Counted from the first letter of the stretch, positions 19,341-28,921 are shown. The stretch is DNA of 64,000 bases from Prochlorococcus sp. AG-347-K18 (GCA_003281365.1 QCCF01000002.1:62001-126000); one strand, 5' to 3'. Made by a program: numbers and translations. Notes: generated from the sequence alone by a model not told the origin.

Positions 19341-20240
19341 ATGGAAAAATCAGCTCTGATAGATAGTGATGTCAATTATGACTGGAATTTTTTAAATTAC
19401 CCAATACATACTGTTTCAGCCATCCCTGAGCAAACATCAAAAGAATTTGCAATTTTATTAATTCATGGCTTCGGAGCCTCCACTGATCATTGGAGATTCA
19501 ATATCCCTATTTTGAGTAAAAAATACGAAGTTCATGCTATGGATCTACTTGGTTTTGGGAAAAGTCCTAAGCCTCAAGATGTTGAATACTCAGGATCTTT
19601 ATGGAAAGATCAAGTTGTAGCTTATGTAAAAGAGAAAATAAAAAAACCCACAATTGTTGTTGGAAATTCATTAGGAGGATATGCAGCATTAGCAGCTGGT
19701 TCAGAATTAAATGAACTTAACGCAGGAGTGATATTACTTAATGCTGCAGGATACTTTAGTGAAGAAAAAACTATCAAAAAGAATATTTTGCAAACTTCTA
19801 TTGAAACAGTTGCCGGCATATTTTTGAAAAATATTGTTCTTCAACGTTTGATTTTTGAGAATATGAGAAATCCAAAAAATATTAAAAAAACTTTGAATCA
19901 AGTTTATGTTGATAAAAAAAATGTTGATGATTTTTTAGTTGAGTCAATAAGAAAGCCTTCGCTAGATTTCGGAGCTTTTAATGTTTTTAGAAGTGTATTT
20001 AACCCTTCAGGTCCTCAGGGATTGCCTTTGGATAAGTTATTCGCAAAACTTAATTCTCCATTATTACTGCTCTGGGGAGGAAAAGATCCATGGATGAACA
20101 CTCCAAAAAAAAGAAATCTTTATAAGAAATTTACACCAAAGAATACAAAAGAAATCATTCTTGAAGCTGGACATTGTCCCCATGATGAAATACCTGAATT
20201 AGTTAATCAGCATATTTTGGATTGGGTTGATTCTCTTTAA
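19341..20240 (+). CDS. Alpha/beta hydrolase
   Basis: This 299-residue protein has the alpha/beta-hydrolase fold. The oxyanion block is LLIHGFGASTDHW (about residue 36-48), the nucleophile elbow is GNSLGGYAA (Ser about residue 109), an acid lies near LLWGGKDPWM, and the catalytic His is in EAGHCPHDE (about residue 278). Cyanobacterial homologues are often called haloalkane-dehalogenase-like or chlorophyllase-like, but substrate cannot be deduced. It begins a tight plus-strand group with the epimerase-like and sugar-acid-kinase genes. Confidence 0.88.
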   Translation: MEKSALIDSDVNYDWNFLNYPIHTVSAIPEQTSKEFAILLIHGFGASTDHWRFNIPILSKKYEVHAMDLLGFGKSPKPQDVEYSGSLWKDQVVAYVKEKIKKPTIVVGNSLGGYAALAAGSELNELNAGVILLNAAGYFSEEKTIKKNILQTSIETVAGIFLKNIVLQRLIFENMRNPKNIKKTLNQVYVDKKNVDDFLVESIRKPSLDFGAFNVFRSVFNPSGPQGLPLDKLFAKLNSPLLLLWGGKDPWMNTPKKRNLYKKFTPKNTKEIILEAGHCPHDEIPELVNQHILDWVDSL

Positions 20241-20249
20241 GTAACAATT

Positions 20250-21104
20250 GTGCAAATTAAATTATCTAATAAAGACCAAGGAATTTTTGTCTTTCAATTA
20301 GATCAGTATAATTACATTAAATTTTGTCCTAAAAGAGGTGGTGTTATTACAAATTGGTCCTCGGAAGGTAAGGAGATACTTTACTTCGATGAAAAAAGAT
20401 TTATGGATCAGACACAAAGTATTAGGGGAGGAATTCCTATATTGTTCCCCATTTGTGGAAATCTCAATACCTCCAGTTCAGTATTTGGTAAAGACTATTT
20501 GCAACTAACCCAACATGGTTTCGCTAGGGATTTGCAATGGCAATACTCTTTTAGTGAAAATGAAAAATCTTTATGCTTATTTTTGAACGAATCTAAAGAA
20601 ACTAAAAAATATTATCCTTTTGATTTTGAACTAATAATTGAAGTTAAATTAAAAATTAATTGTTTAGAATTTGAAATTACAATCCATAACAAAACAGACT
20701 TTGCTATGCCTATAAATTTTGGTTTGCATCCTTATTTTAATGTTTCAGATTTGAAAAATATAGAGTTTATTGATAATCCACTTAATTGTCAGGATCAAGA
20801 AAGAAACACTATAAGTAATACTTTGGATGAATTAAACAAAATTAATTTAGGAGTTGATCTACTTATGTATACTTCTGGTAGAAGCTCTTTTCGAGATAAA
20901 ATCTTTAAAAGAGAGGTAACCTTAAATCATCCATATCCTTTTGATTTAGGTGTTATTTGGAGTGATCCTCCAAGAAGAATGATATGTCTCGAACCTTGGA
21001 CTAGTCCGCGAAATTCTTTTGTTGATGGATTTAGAAACATTATGATTCCTTCAAACGATAGTAAAAGGTTAAATGCCTCAATACAAATAAAATCTCTTAA
21101 GTAA
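20250..21104 (+). CDS. Aldose 1-epimerase-like protein (galactose mutarotase fold)
   Basis: A 284-residue protein related to D-hexose-6-phosphate and aldose 1-epimerases. It begins at GTG 20250, 9 bp after the hydrolase stop. Recognisable blocks are RGGVITNW, RGGIPILFPICGN, TQHGFARDLQW, a conserved His in NFGLHPYFNVS, and the C-terminal CLEPWTSPRNSF. The motifs fit the subfamily acting on glucose-6-phosphate-type or unknown sugars. It is followed 13 bp later by the four-carbon acid sugar kinase family gene. Confidence 0.87.
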   Translation: MQIKLSNKDQGIFVFQLDQYNYIKFCPKRGGVITNWSSEGKEILYFDEKRFMDQTQSIRGGIPILFPICGNLNTSSSVFGKDYLQLTQHGFARDLQWQYSFSENEKSLCLFLNESKETKKYYPFDFELIIEVKLKINCLEFEITIHNKTDFAMPINFGLHPYFNVSDLKNIEFIDNPLNCQDQERNTISNTLDELNKINLGVDLLMYTSGRSSFRDKIFKREVTLNHPYPFDLGVIWSDPPRRMICLEPWTSPRNSFVDGFRNIMIPSNDSKRLNASIQIKSLK

Positions 21105-21117
21105 TTATGCAATACTT

Positions 21118-22473
21118 ATGAAATTTGTCGTTATAGATGATGATCCCACAGGCTCTCAAACTGTTCAAGATTGCTTATTACTTCTTAAGTGGGACTGCTC
21201 AACTTTAGTCAAAGGTTTTGAATCTAAATCTAATTTATTTTTTATTTTGGCTAATACAAGGTCACTATCGGAAAATGATGCGAAATTAACAATAAAAGAA
21301 ATTTGCAAAAATCTTAAGAATGTAATTGCTTCTCAAGCCTATAAAGAAGAAATTATTTTTATAAGTAGAGGAGACTCTACTCTACGAGGACATAACTTTT
21401 TAGAGCCCAGTACCCTAGATTGTTGCTTAGGTCCTTTTGATGCTACTTTTCATATTCCAGCTTTTATAGAGGGTAAAAGATTAACAATTAATGGATCACA
21501 TTTTGTTGATAAAATCCCTATAAGTCAAACAATTTATGCAACAGATAAAATTTTTGGATATGAGACAAGTAATGTTAAGAATCTTTTATTTCAGCAAAGT
21601 AAATCGCAAATAAATTTTGAAGATATTCAAAATCTTTTATTGACAGATATAGAAATGCTAAATGATGAAGAAAATAATATTGTTTTTAAAATGCTAAAGA
21701 ACTTGAAGAATAATAAACATGTAATTGTCGATGTAGAAAATTATTCTCAACTAAAAAAATTTTCCTTAGTAATTAAAAAATTAATAAAACAAAAAAAATT
21801 CCTTTTTCGAACTGCAGCAAGTTTTATAAGTTCAATTTCTGAGAAAAAAAGCGTTTCTCAGAGTGAAATATTTTTCTCGAATTTAAGAATAAGAAATAAA
21901 GAAAATAGTTTTCTTCCAGGACTGATAATTGTTGGGTCTCATGTAAAACTCTCAACAATACAATTGAATAATTTATTAGAGATAAGTAATTGTAATCCAG
22001 TTGAACTAGATGTTTTTGAATTCTTTAAAATTACTTCATCAGATAATTATCATAGGAGAAGGAATTTGTTTAAAAATAAATTTTTGAAAGAAATTAGATT
22101 TTCTTTTGAGAAAGGAAAAACTCCTGTTTTGTTTACTTCAAGAAAATTATTGTCCTTAGATTCTACTGAACTATTTAATTTTTATAATTTACTTGCTTGT
22201 TTTATTGCTGAATTAGTCGCAGATTTGAAGTATGAAATAGGATATTTGATTTCAAAAGGTGGAATAACAACAAATTTGATTCTTAGTAATGGACTTAATG
22301 CAGATTATGTTTATCTTGAGGGACAGATTTTAACAGGCATTTCTGTGGTAACTTATAACTTAAAAAATAACGAAAAACTTCCTATTGTTACTCATCCTGG
22401 AAACATTGGCACTAAAGATTCACTGGTTAATATTTGGAAAGTTTTTGAAAATAAAAATAATTTCAATAATTAA
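21118..22473 (+). CDS. Four-carbon acid sugar kinase family protein (DUF1537)
   Basis: The 451-residue protein matches the two-domain four-carbon acid sugar kinase family (OtnK/DtnK-like), which phosphorylates erythronate, threonate and similar acids. N-terminal hallmarks are the opening VVIDDDPTGSQ and RGDSTLRGHNFLE; the C-terminal nucleotide-binding domain has LISKGGITTN and THPGNIGTKDSL. The actual substrate is unknown, because none of the usual partner enzymes (dehydrogenase, isomerase, PdxA2) are here. Its 3' end overlaps icd by 4 bp in convergent orientation. Confidence 0.85.
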   Translation: MKFVVIDDDPTGSQTVQDCLLLLKWDCSTLVKGFESKSNLFFILANTRSLSENDAKLTIKEICKNLKNVIASQAYKEEIIFISRGDSTLRGHNFLEPSTLDCCLGPFDATFHIPAFIEGKRLTINGSHFVDKIPISQTIYATDKIFGYETSNVKNLLFQQSKSQINFEDIQNLLLTDIEMLNDEENNIVFKMLKNLKNNKHVIVDVENYSQLKKFSLVIKKLIKQKKFLFRTAASFISSISEKKSVSQSEIFFSNLRIRNKENSFLPGLIIVGSHVKLSTIQLNNLLEISNCNPVELDVFEFFKITSSDNYHRRRNLFKNKFLKEIRFSFEKGKTPVLFTSRKLLSLDSTELFNFYNLLACFIAELVADLKYEIGYLISKGGITTNLILSNGLNADYVYLEGQILTGISVVTYNLKNNEKLPIVTHPGNIGTKDSLVNIWKVFENKNNFNN

Positions 22474-23894
22474 AAATTTGAGATAATTTCTTCAGCAAAA
22501 CTGCTGCAGGATAAGGGTTCTACTTTTGGTTCCATTAAGCGTGCTAGATCGTAGGTTACTTTTTTTTGCTCTATTGCCTTACTTAAACCATTAGTAATTA
22601 ATTTAGCTGCTTCATCCCAACCAAAATATTCAAGCATCATTACACCACTAAGAATTACTGAGCCTGGATTAATCTTGTTTAAGCCTGCATGTTTTGGAGC
22701 GGTACCGTGCGTAGCTTCGAAAATTGCTGCATTATCTCCAATATTCGCACCGGGAGCCATGCCTAGTCCTCCAACAATTGCTGCAGCTGCATCCGAAACA
22801 TAGTCTCCATTAAGGTTTAATGTTGCAAGAATTGAATATTCTTGAGGTCTAGTTTGAATTTGTTGAAATATACTATCAGCTATCCGATCATCAACAAGAA
22901 TAAGTTCTCTCCATTTTCCGTCTCCGTGAGAATTTGATATTGATGCAATAACTTCTTTAATTTCTTCGCAAATGAATGCTTTTTTGTTATTTGTAAGCTT
23001 GTCAAAACCAGGTTCAATTTTTCGAGCATTATTTTCAATTGTCATTTCTGGATTTTTCTGAATATTATCTAAAATCCAGCTTTCTCTTTCTGTAATGCAA
23101 TCTTCTCTAAATTCATTGACTGCTAATTCATATCCCCAATCTCTAAATGCACCTTCTGTATATTTCATAATATTTCCTTTATGTACAAGAGTCACATGCC
23201 TTTTACTTCCTGATAATCTTTTAGCATGTTCAATAGCTTTTCTAATATGCCTTTGGCTACCAGATTTACTCACCGGTTTTATTCCAATACCTGATCCGTT
23301 TGGTATGGATCTATTTTTTAAATTTTTACTTTTTGGTATTACAACGTTATTTAAGTGATTAATTAATTCAAGACAATTATTATCCTCTGCTTCCCATTCA
23401 ATTCCCATGTAGATATCCTCAGTATTTTCTCTATAAACAATTACATCTAAATTTTGGGGATTTTTGTGAGGGCTTGGAGTTCCTGAATAATATTTGCAAG
23501 GTCTAACACAGCTATATAAGTCAAAGATTTGCCTTAATGCAACATTAAGAGATCTAATACCTCCACCGATGGGAGTCGTTAAAGGACCTTTGATGGCTAC
23601 ACCAAAGTGTCTGATTGCTTCAATAGTATCTTGAGGGAGATAATTATATGTTCCATAAAGTTCACAAGCTTCATCGCCTGCATAGACTTTAAACCAATTA
23701 ATTTTTCTTTCATCTCCATAGCTTTTTTTAATCGCTGAATCAAGAACGATTTGAGTAGCAGGCCAAATATCCACTCCAGTACCATCACCCCTAATAAATG
23801 GGACAATTGGATTATTAGGGACATTAGGTTTACCTTGATTAAAAGTTATTATTTCGCCTTCATTAGGTAAAGTTAATTTTTCAAATTTTGGCAT
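22470..23894 (-). CDS. icd: NADP-dependent isocitrate dehydrogenase
   Basis: Icd oxidises isocitrate to 2-oxoglutarate, which is the carbon skeleton for ammonium assimilation in cyanobacteria and the signal sensed by NtcA and PII. The 474-residue protein carries VPFIRGDGTGVDIWPA, IRSLNVALRQIFDLY with the substrate serine and arginines, YRENTEDIYMGIEW, and ATHGTAPKHAGLNKINPGSVILSG. The length is that of cyanobacterial Icd. The upstream region holds two inverted repeats but no GTA-N8-TAC NtcA site that I can see. Confidence 0.97.
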   Translation of the reverse strand: MPKFEKLTLPNEGEIITFNQGKPNVPNNPIVPFIRGDGTGVDIWPATQIVLDSAIKKSYGDERKINWFKVYAGDEACELYGTYNYLPQDTIEAIRHFGVAIKGPLTTPIGGGIRSLNVALRQIFDLYSCVRPCKYYSGTPSPHKNPQNLDVIVYRENTEDIYMGIEWEAEDNNCLELINHLNNVVIPKSKNLKNRSIPNGSGIGIKPVSKSGSQRHIRKAIEHAKRLSGSKRHVTLVHKGNIMKYTEGAFRDWGYELAVNEFREDCITERESWILDNIQKNPEMTIENNARKIEPGFDKLTNNKKAFICEEIKEVIASISNSHGDGKWRELILVDDRIADSIFQQIQTRPQEYSILATLNLNGDYVSDAAAAIVGGLGMAPGANIGDNAAIFEATHGTAPKHAGLNKINPGSVILSGVMMLEYFGWDEAAKLITNGLSKAIEQKKVTYDLARLMEPKVEPLSCSSFAEEIISNF

Positions 23895-23913
23895 AGCATT
23901 GAATTTATAAAAG

Positions 23914-23957
23914 ATAACTCATTAAATTTCCTCGTATTGTAATTTGCGATGAGTTAT
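23914..23957. repeat. 9-bp inverted repeat upstream of icd
   Basis: ATAACTCAT at 23914-23922 and its exact complement ATGAGTTAT at 23949-23957 are separated by 26 AT-rich bases, 20-63 bp upstream of the icd start on the minus strand. It could be a hairpin in the icd 5' leader or a pair of operator half-sites. Confidence 0.45.
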
Positions 23958-23993
23958 TTTCTTTAAAACCTAGAAATTTATTATTCAAATGTG

Positions 23994-24011
23994 AATAGAG
24001 AATACTCTATT
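23994..24011. repeat. 7-bp palindrome with 4-nt spacer
   Basis: AATAGAG (23994-24000), spacer AATA, CTCTATT (24005-24011) form a perfect dyad between icd and the divergent unknown gene at 24105. It is a possible regulator site or small hairpin; no tract of Ts follows, so I do not call a terminator. Confidence 0.35.
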
Positions 24012-24104
24012 GATCAGCATTTCAACATCTTTATTAAAAGAAAAAGTAGTTAATAAGCAAGTTAAAGCAAATTATGTCATTTTCAAAAAAATACTCAGCT
24101 ACTT

Positions 24105-24536
24105 ATGAATGCGAGTTCAAATGTAAGTAATGTTGAAATAGCTAATAAAATTGCTACTACTGCAGCTTTGTTTCGGAAATATTTTCCAGATGCAAGCGTA
24201 AACTTTAGTCCCTGGGATAATTCAAATAATGAATCCATGCAGGATACTATTGATTTTGCGTTTCATTTCCCTGGTTGGAGTCCTCTTATTGAATGTAGAG
24301 CAATACTCTTACAATTAAGAATTGAAAATGATAATAATGATAGAGTCCCGAAATTGTTGGGAATAATAATGCGAGGTATGATTGTTCCCTCCGAGAGATG
24401 GAGAGTGGCCACCATCGGTGATTGGGAAATGACTGGTACTCATTTACCGCAGCAGGAACAAAAAGATAACCTTTTTTTGGTTTGTAAAGAACTTTATAAG
24501 CTATTCTCTACAACATCCGCTGGTAACAAAAATTAG
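24105..24536 (+). CDS. Hypothetical protein (143 aa)
   Basis: A 143-residue soluble protein with no signal or membrane segment. The central part is well ordered in appearance: FAFHFPGWSP, IECRAILLQLRIE, then VPSERWRVATIGDWEMTG. This resembles a compact alpha/beta domain, and the composition is that of a real cytoplasmic protein. It lies 57 bp upstream of the haem oxygenase gene on the same strand, but nothing links it to bilin synthesis. Function not recognised. Confidence 0.7.
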   Translation: MNASSNVSNVEIANKIATTAALFRKYFPDASVNFSPWDNSNNESMQDTIDFAFHFPGWSPLIECRAILLQLRIENDNNDRVPKLLGIIMRGMIVPSERWRVATIGDWEMTGTHLPQQEQKDNLFLVCKELYKLFSTTSAGNKN

Positions 24537-24593
24537 CTGTTTTATGTATTTTCCTTGTAGATTAAATAAAATTACAAAAATAATTCGAAATTT

Positions 24594-25304
24594 ATGGCAG
24601 TCGCTCTTGCAGGACAATTAAGAGAAGGGACAAAAAAATCCCACACTATGGCAGAAAATACTGGCTTTGTGGCTTGTTTTTTAAAAGGAGTTGTTGAAAA
24701 AAAATCTTATAGAAAATTAATTAGTGATTTATATTTTGTTTATGAAGCTATGGAAGAAGAAATTGAAAGACTGGTCAATGAGGAACATCCCGTAATAAAA
24801 CCTATAGGTTTTAAATCATTATTCAGGAAAGAAACTCTTGTAAATGATCTTAAATTTTATTTTGGTGACAACTGGAAAAAAGAAATTAATATTTCTTATT
24901 CAGCTAAAGAATACGTTGAAAGAATCCGAGAGGTTGCAAAAAATTCACCGGAACTATTGGTTGGGCACCACTACACTCGCTATATAGGAGATTTATCTGG
25001 GGGGCAAATTTTAAAAAGGATCGCTAAAAAAGCATTAAATTTGCAAGGAAATGATGGTTTAACTTTTTATGATTTTGAATTAATTGATGACGAAAAAAAA
25101 TTCAAGGAAGAATATTCCTTTACTTTGAATCAACTTCCAATAAATCAAAAGACTGCTGATCAAATTATTGATGAAGCTAATAAAGCTTTTACTTACAACA
25201 TGAAAATGTTTAAGGAACTTGAAGGTAACTTAATTGCTGTTTTAGGCAAGATCGTTTTTAATTACATTACAAAAAAAGTAAGGAAAGGAAGTACCGAGAC
25301 CTAG
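24594..25304 (+). CDS. ho1: Haem oxygenase (biliverdin-forming, ferredoxin-dependent)
   Basis: Haem oxygenase opens haem to biliverdin IXalpha, Fe2+ and CO using reduced ferredoxin. The 236-residue protein begins with LAGQLREGTKKSHTMAEN, where H17 is the proximal haem ligand, and carries the distal-helix block YTRYIGDLSGGQIL with its conserved glycines. The length fits cyanobacterial HO1. It is the first gene of a tight ho1-pebA-pebB group; pebA begins 6 bp after its stop. Confidence 0.96.
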   Translation: MAVALAGQLREGTKKSHTMAENTGFVACFLKGVVEKKSYRKLISDLYFVYEAMEEEIERLVNEEHPVIKPIGFKSLFRKETLVNDLKFYFGDNWKKEINISYSAKEYVERIREVAKNSPELLVGHHYTRYIGDLSGGQILKRIAKKALNLQGNDGLTFYDFELIDDEKKFKEEYSFTLNQLPINQKTADQIIDEANKAFTYNMKMFKELEGNLIAVLGKIVFNYITKKVRKGSTET

Positions 25305-25310
25305 TAATTT

Positions 25311-26021
25311 ATGTTTGATTCATTAGTTGATTTCCTTAAAACCAATATTGATGAATTAAATGGTCATGAATTACAAATATCTAGTGAATTCAAAGAACAT
25401 CACAATGCAGACTCGAAATATATTATTAAAAATTGGCTTTTTTCATCTCCTGAATATAGAAAGTGGCGAATAACAAGATTAGATGGTGGCAAAAAACTGC
25501 AAGTGTTAAATACGGTCGCATATCCAAATTTTGAAAGTGAAATGCCTATTTTAGGAGCTGATATTTTATGGTTTGGAACTTCTCAAAAGTTGTTAGCAAT
25601 ACTTGATTATCAACCTTTAATTCAAGAAGGCAAGTATCTTGAAAAATATTGTTCAAGTTTAGGTATTATTAAGAAAAAATATTCTGCATTTGATAATAAT
25701 AAAATGAAGAATATATATGATTCAAAAAAGTATTTTTCCCCGTGGGTAATTATATGTAGAGGAAATAAATTAAATCTTGATAGAGATTTAAATAATGTAT
25801 TTCATTCATTTATAAATAATTATTTGAACATTTATAAATTGAATCCTGTTAATCAATTTTTAAATGCAGAAGAAATAAAGATTAATCAAATTAAATATGA
25901 TAAGTACAGTTTTGAAAAAGACCCTGCAGATAAATTGTTTAAATCTTTTTTTGGAGAAAAATGGACAAAAAAATTTATTAACAAATTTCTTTTTACATTA
26001 AATAATGAGATTATTAATTGA
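25311..26021 (+). CDS. pebA: 15,16-dihydrobiliverdin:ferredoxin oxidoreductase PebA
   Basis: PebA makes the first two-electron reduction of biliverdin to 15,16-dihydrobiliverdin. The 236-residue protein belongs to the ferredoxin-dependent bilin reductases, with [22 protein letters not shown] in the bilin pocket and the C-terminal [15 protein letters not shown] signature. I assign PebA rather than PebB from its first position in the ho1-pebA-pebB order and overall length. Its TGA shares one base with the pebB ATG, so the two are translationally coupled, in keeping with known substrate channelling. Confidence 0.9.
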   Translation: MFDSLVDFLKTNIDELNGHELQISSEFKEHHNADSKYIIKNWLFSSPEYRKWRITRLDGGKKLQVLNTVAYPNFESEMPILGADILWFGTSQKLLAILDYQPLIQEGKYLEKYCSSLGIIKKKYSAFDNNKMKNIYDSKKYFSPWVIICRGNKLNLDRDLNNVFHSFINNYLNIYKLNPVNQFLNAEEIKINQIKYDKYSFEKDPADKLFKSFFGEKWTKKFINKFLFTLNNEIIN

Positions 26022-26782
26022 TGTTATTACAAGATACTATTTTTTATAGGCCAGATTGGAGATGGCATAATTTTCTAAAATATTTAACTAATAACTTAGG
26101 TAAATATAATTGTTTAGAAAAAATAATACCCTCGGAATATTCTTATAAAGATTCAACTTATGGTTCAAAAAAATCAAAAAAAAATGTGAATCTCTTTACT
26201 TGGGGTGTAACTCATAAAAAAAGAATTCAATTCGCAAGAGCAGTGTGTATAAATAGTCCAAATTATTCTGTTTTAAATTTTCTAATTATTCCTAATACTA
26301 TTTATAACGTTCCATTTTTTGGAGTAGATTTTGTTTCTCTACCTAATAGTCATTTATTAGTATTAGATTTTCAGCCTTCATTAAAAATACAAAATCAATT
26401 CAATAATGAGTTATTAGAAAAACTTATAAAACTAAAGAATCAATGTCATTCATCACTCCCATTAGCTGAAAAAATGTCTGCAGATGTAGCTAGATTTTTT
26501 TCTCCAGGAGTAATCTGGTCAAAATTACCAAAAGAAGAAAGAAGTGATTTTTTAATTGATAATAAGCTTTATACCTCATTTAAGGAATATCTTGATTTGT
26601 ATTTGGCAATTCTTTTCGAAAGCAAAGAAGCCAATATCGAAGTACAAAAAGAATTAATAAATGGTCAAAATAATTATTTGAAATATAGAAGGGATAACGA
26701 TCCAGCAAGGCCAATGTTGTCTGGTTTGTTTGGTAAAGAATTTACTGAATCTTTAATTAAAGAAGTTCTATTTACTACTTAA
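26021..26782 (+). CDS. pebB: Phycoerythrobilin:ferredoxin oxidoreductase PebB
   Basis: PebB reduces dihydrobiliverdin to phycoerythrobilin. I start at ATG 26021, which shares one base with the pebA stop; a TTG just upstream is less likely. The 253-residue protein has the FDBR-type [22 protein letters not shown] block and a C-terminal [16 protein letters not shown]. The N-terminus [12 protein letters not shown] is typical of PebB. It is the last of the bilin group and is followed 32 bp later by a phosphatase gene. Confidence 0.9.
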   Translation: MLLQDTIFYRPDWRWHNFLKYLTNNLGKYNCLEKIIPSEYSYKDSTYGSKKSKKNVNLFTWGVTHKKRIQFARAVCINSPNYSVLNFLIIPNTIYNVPFFGVDFVSLPNSHLLVLDFQPSLKIQNQFNNELLEKLIKLKNQCHSSLPLAEKMSADVARFFSPGVIWSKLPKEERSDFLIDNKLYTSFKEYLDLYLAILFESKEANIEVQKELINGQNNYLKYRRDNDPARPMLSGLFGKEFTESLIKEVLFTT

Positions 26783-26814
26783 AAGTCTTATAATTTATTG
26801 AAATTTGAAATCAT

Positions 26815-27288
26815 ATGAAAAAAATTTCTGTTCTTTTTGTATGTTTAGGAAATATTTGTAGATCTCCTGCAGCTGAAGCTATCTTCATAACCCTACTTGA
26901 AAAGAAAGGTTTAACCGATGGCTTTATTGTAGATTCTGCTGGAACTGGGAGTTGGCATATTGGGAAAAAAGCTGACTCTAGGATGAGAATTGCAGCTGAA
27001 AGAAGAGATATAAATATATTAAGCAGGGCTCGTAAAATTACTAGCAAAGATTTTGAGAAATTTAACTATATTCTTGCCATGGACGACTCAAATTTTAGAA
27101 ATATTCAGGATCTCAAAAATAGAACAGCTCCAACTGATTTTGCATCAATTAAAAAAATACAAGAATTTAGATCAGTTTTTAATGAGCAAGAAGTTCCTGA
27201 CCCATATTTTGGAGGTGATGATGGCTTTGATTATGTGCTAGATATTTTAGAGGACTCTGTAAAAGGTTTCTTAGAAAGCGTTGCTTGA
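26815..27288 (+). CDS. Low-molecular-weight protein tyrosine phosphatase
   Basis: The 157-residue protein has the LMW-PTP P-loop CLGNICRS (nucleophile C10, R16) at the N-terminus and the general-acid segment VPDPYFGGDDGFDYV. These phosphatases act on phosphotyrosine or small phosphate esters; the target here is unknown. It is convergent with panC-cmk, with only 2 bp between stops. Confidence 0.93.
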   Translation: MKKISVLFVCLGNICRSPAAEAIFITLLEKKGLTDGFIVDSAGTGSWHIGKKADSRMRIAAERRDINILSRARKITSKDFEKFNYILAMDDSNFRNIQDLKNRTAPTDFASIKKIQEFRSVFNEQEVPDPYFGGDDGFDYVLDILEDSVKGFLESVA

Positions 27289-27290
27289 AT

Positions 27291-28823
27291 TTATTTGAAC
27301 TGAGTTTCTTTGGGAATCTTATCATTGTAAAGATCAATAATTTTATCTACCACCTCATTAATTGAATATCCATCCGTAATAATTTCTATTGCGTCATTAG
27401 CTTTTATTAGAGGTGAAATTTCTCTATTAGAATCCTCAAAATCTCTTTTCTCTATAAGTCTCTTTAATGCATGAAGGTCTATTTCTTGTGAGTCTTTACT
27501 ATTTTTGTCAGATTTTCTTCTTTTTGCTCTTTCATCGATGCTGGCAGTTAAGAAGATTTTAATTTCAGCATCAGGAAAAACAGTAGTTCCTATATCCCTT
27601 CCCTCAGCTACAAGTCCGCCTGATTCTCCAATCTTTCTTTGTTCTTCTACTAAGAAATTTCTAACTTCTTTAATTGAGGAAATTTTAGAAACGATGGAAC
27701 TTATCTCTTGCGACCTAATTTCTTCTGTAACACAGTAGTTATTAATAAAAACATCCTGATTTGCATTTTTATTTGACTTGAACGCAATAGAAATATTTTG
27801 AAGAATATTCTGCAATTTTTTTTCTTTTTTATAATCAATATTTTCCTTTATTAAGAGCCAACTCAATGCCCTATACATTGCACCAGTATCTAAATATAAA
27901 AGTTTAAGTTTTTCAGCTATTAACTTTGTTACAGTACTTTTCCCTGACCCTGCGGGGCCGTCAATTGCAATAATCGGCCTTCTTTTCATTAGAAAAACGT
28001 GATCTATTAATCTTGTCTTTCCACATCTTATCGCACCAGCCAATAACGAAATATTATCCTCAGTTCTGGCTTTTTTAAGGGTATAAGGATGTAAATGTTC
28101 TAGATATTCAATTGAAATTTTTTCTGATGACAGCTTTTTGATTATTTCTTTTAAGTTGATATTTTTTCCTTGTTTAAAATTATTTTTTGCTTCGAATAAC
28201 TCATTTGAAAAAAATTTAATTAATTTTCTATCATTTTTTGATAAATGTATATTTCGAGAACTTAATGGAATTCCATCAAAATCTCTTTGTGTAGGAATAG
28301 ATTTAATAGCAACATTTAATTTTTTTGTTAGTACAAGATTTTTTAAAATTAAAAGTTGTTGCCAATCTTTTTCTCCTAAGTAAAGATTTTTTGGCTTGAT
28401 GATATTAAGTAATCTGTAAACTACTGTACAAACGCCATCAAAATGTCCAATTCTATCTAATCCACATAATGTAGAGGATAATTCTTTTGGAGCCTTCAGG
28501 AATTCAATATTTTTATTATTCGGTGGATATATATCTTCAGTACTTGGGATGAATATGGCGTCTGCGCCGTTGGCAAAGGAGATTTTTATATCATTGTTAA
28601 TCGTTTTAGGGTAATTCTTTAAATCTAACCTGTTATTAAATTGAAGTGGATTAACAAAAATACTTACTAAATTAATATTTTGGTTGTCATTTTTTGCTGT
28701 TGATATTAGTTTTATATGTCCATTATGAAGATTACCCATTGTTGGAATGAAGTTGATATCATTATTTACATTTTTCCTCCAATTTTCCATCTCTTCAGTT
28801 TTCTTTATGATTATTTTCTGCAC
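27291..28823 (-). CDS. panC-cmk: Bifunctional pantothenate synthetase / cytidylate kinase
   Basis: This is a 510-residue fusion of two enzymes. The N-terminal pantoate--beta-alanine ligase makes pantothenate for CoA (PTMGNLHNGH at 27-36; VFVNPLQFN form; YLGEKDWQQL; ipSSRNIHL). The C-terminal CMP kinase begins near residue 280 and has the P-loop GPAGSGKST, LDTGAMYRA and the EGRDIGTTVFPDA block. The fusion is the usual cyanobacterial arrangement, so the long frame is not an assembly artefact. It is divergent from purM across 98 bp. Confidence 0.95.
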   Translation of the reverse strand: MQKIIIKKTEEMENWRKNVNNDINFIPTMGNLHNGHIKLISTAKNDNQNINLVSIFVNPLQFNNRLDLKNYPKTINNDIKISFANGADAIFIPSTEDIYPPNNKNIEFLKAPKELSSTLCGLDRIGHFDGVCTVVYRLLNIIKPKNLYLGEKDWQQLLILKNLVLTKKLNVAIKSIPTQRDFDGIPLSSRNIHLSKNDRKLIKFFSNELFEAKNNFKQGKNINLKEIIKKLSSEKISIEYLEHLHPYTLKKARTEDNISLLAGAIRCGKTRLIDHVFLMKRRPIIAIDGPAGSGKSTVTKLIAEKLKLLYLDTGAMYRALSWLLIKENIDYKKEKKLQNILQNISIAFKSNKNANQDVFINNYCVTEEIRSQEISSIVSKISSIKEVRNFLVEEQRKIGESGGLVAEGRDIGTTVFPDAEIKIFLTASIDERAKRRKSDKNSKDSQEIDLHALKRLIEKRDFEDSNREISPLIKANDAIEIITDGYSINEVVDKIIDLYNDKIPKETQFK

Positions 28824-28921
28824 GCTATTCTTAAAAAATAAATCTATTTGATAAATAATTACTGGACAAAAGCATTCTTCGGAGGAATATCTATATAGGG
28901 AAAGTCTATCATTTTTATTTC

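Noticed and set aside
27291-28823. panC and cmk as an assembly fusion
   Set aside because: This fusion is the normal arrangement in cyanobacteria and both domains are complete.
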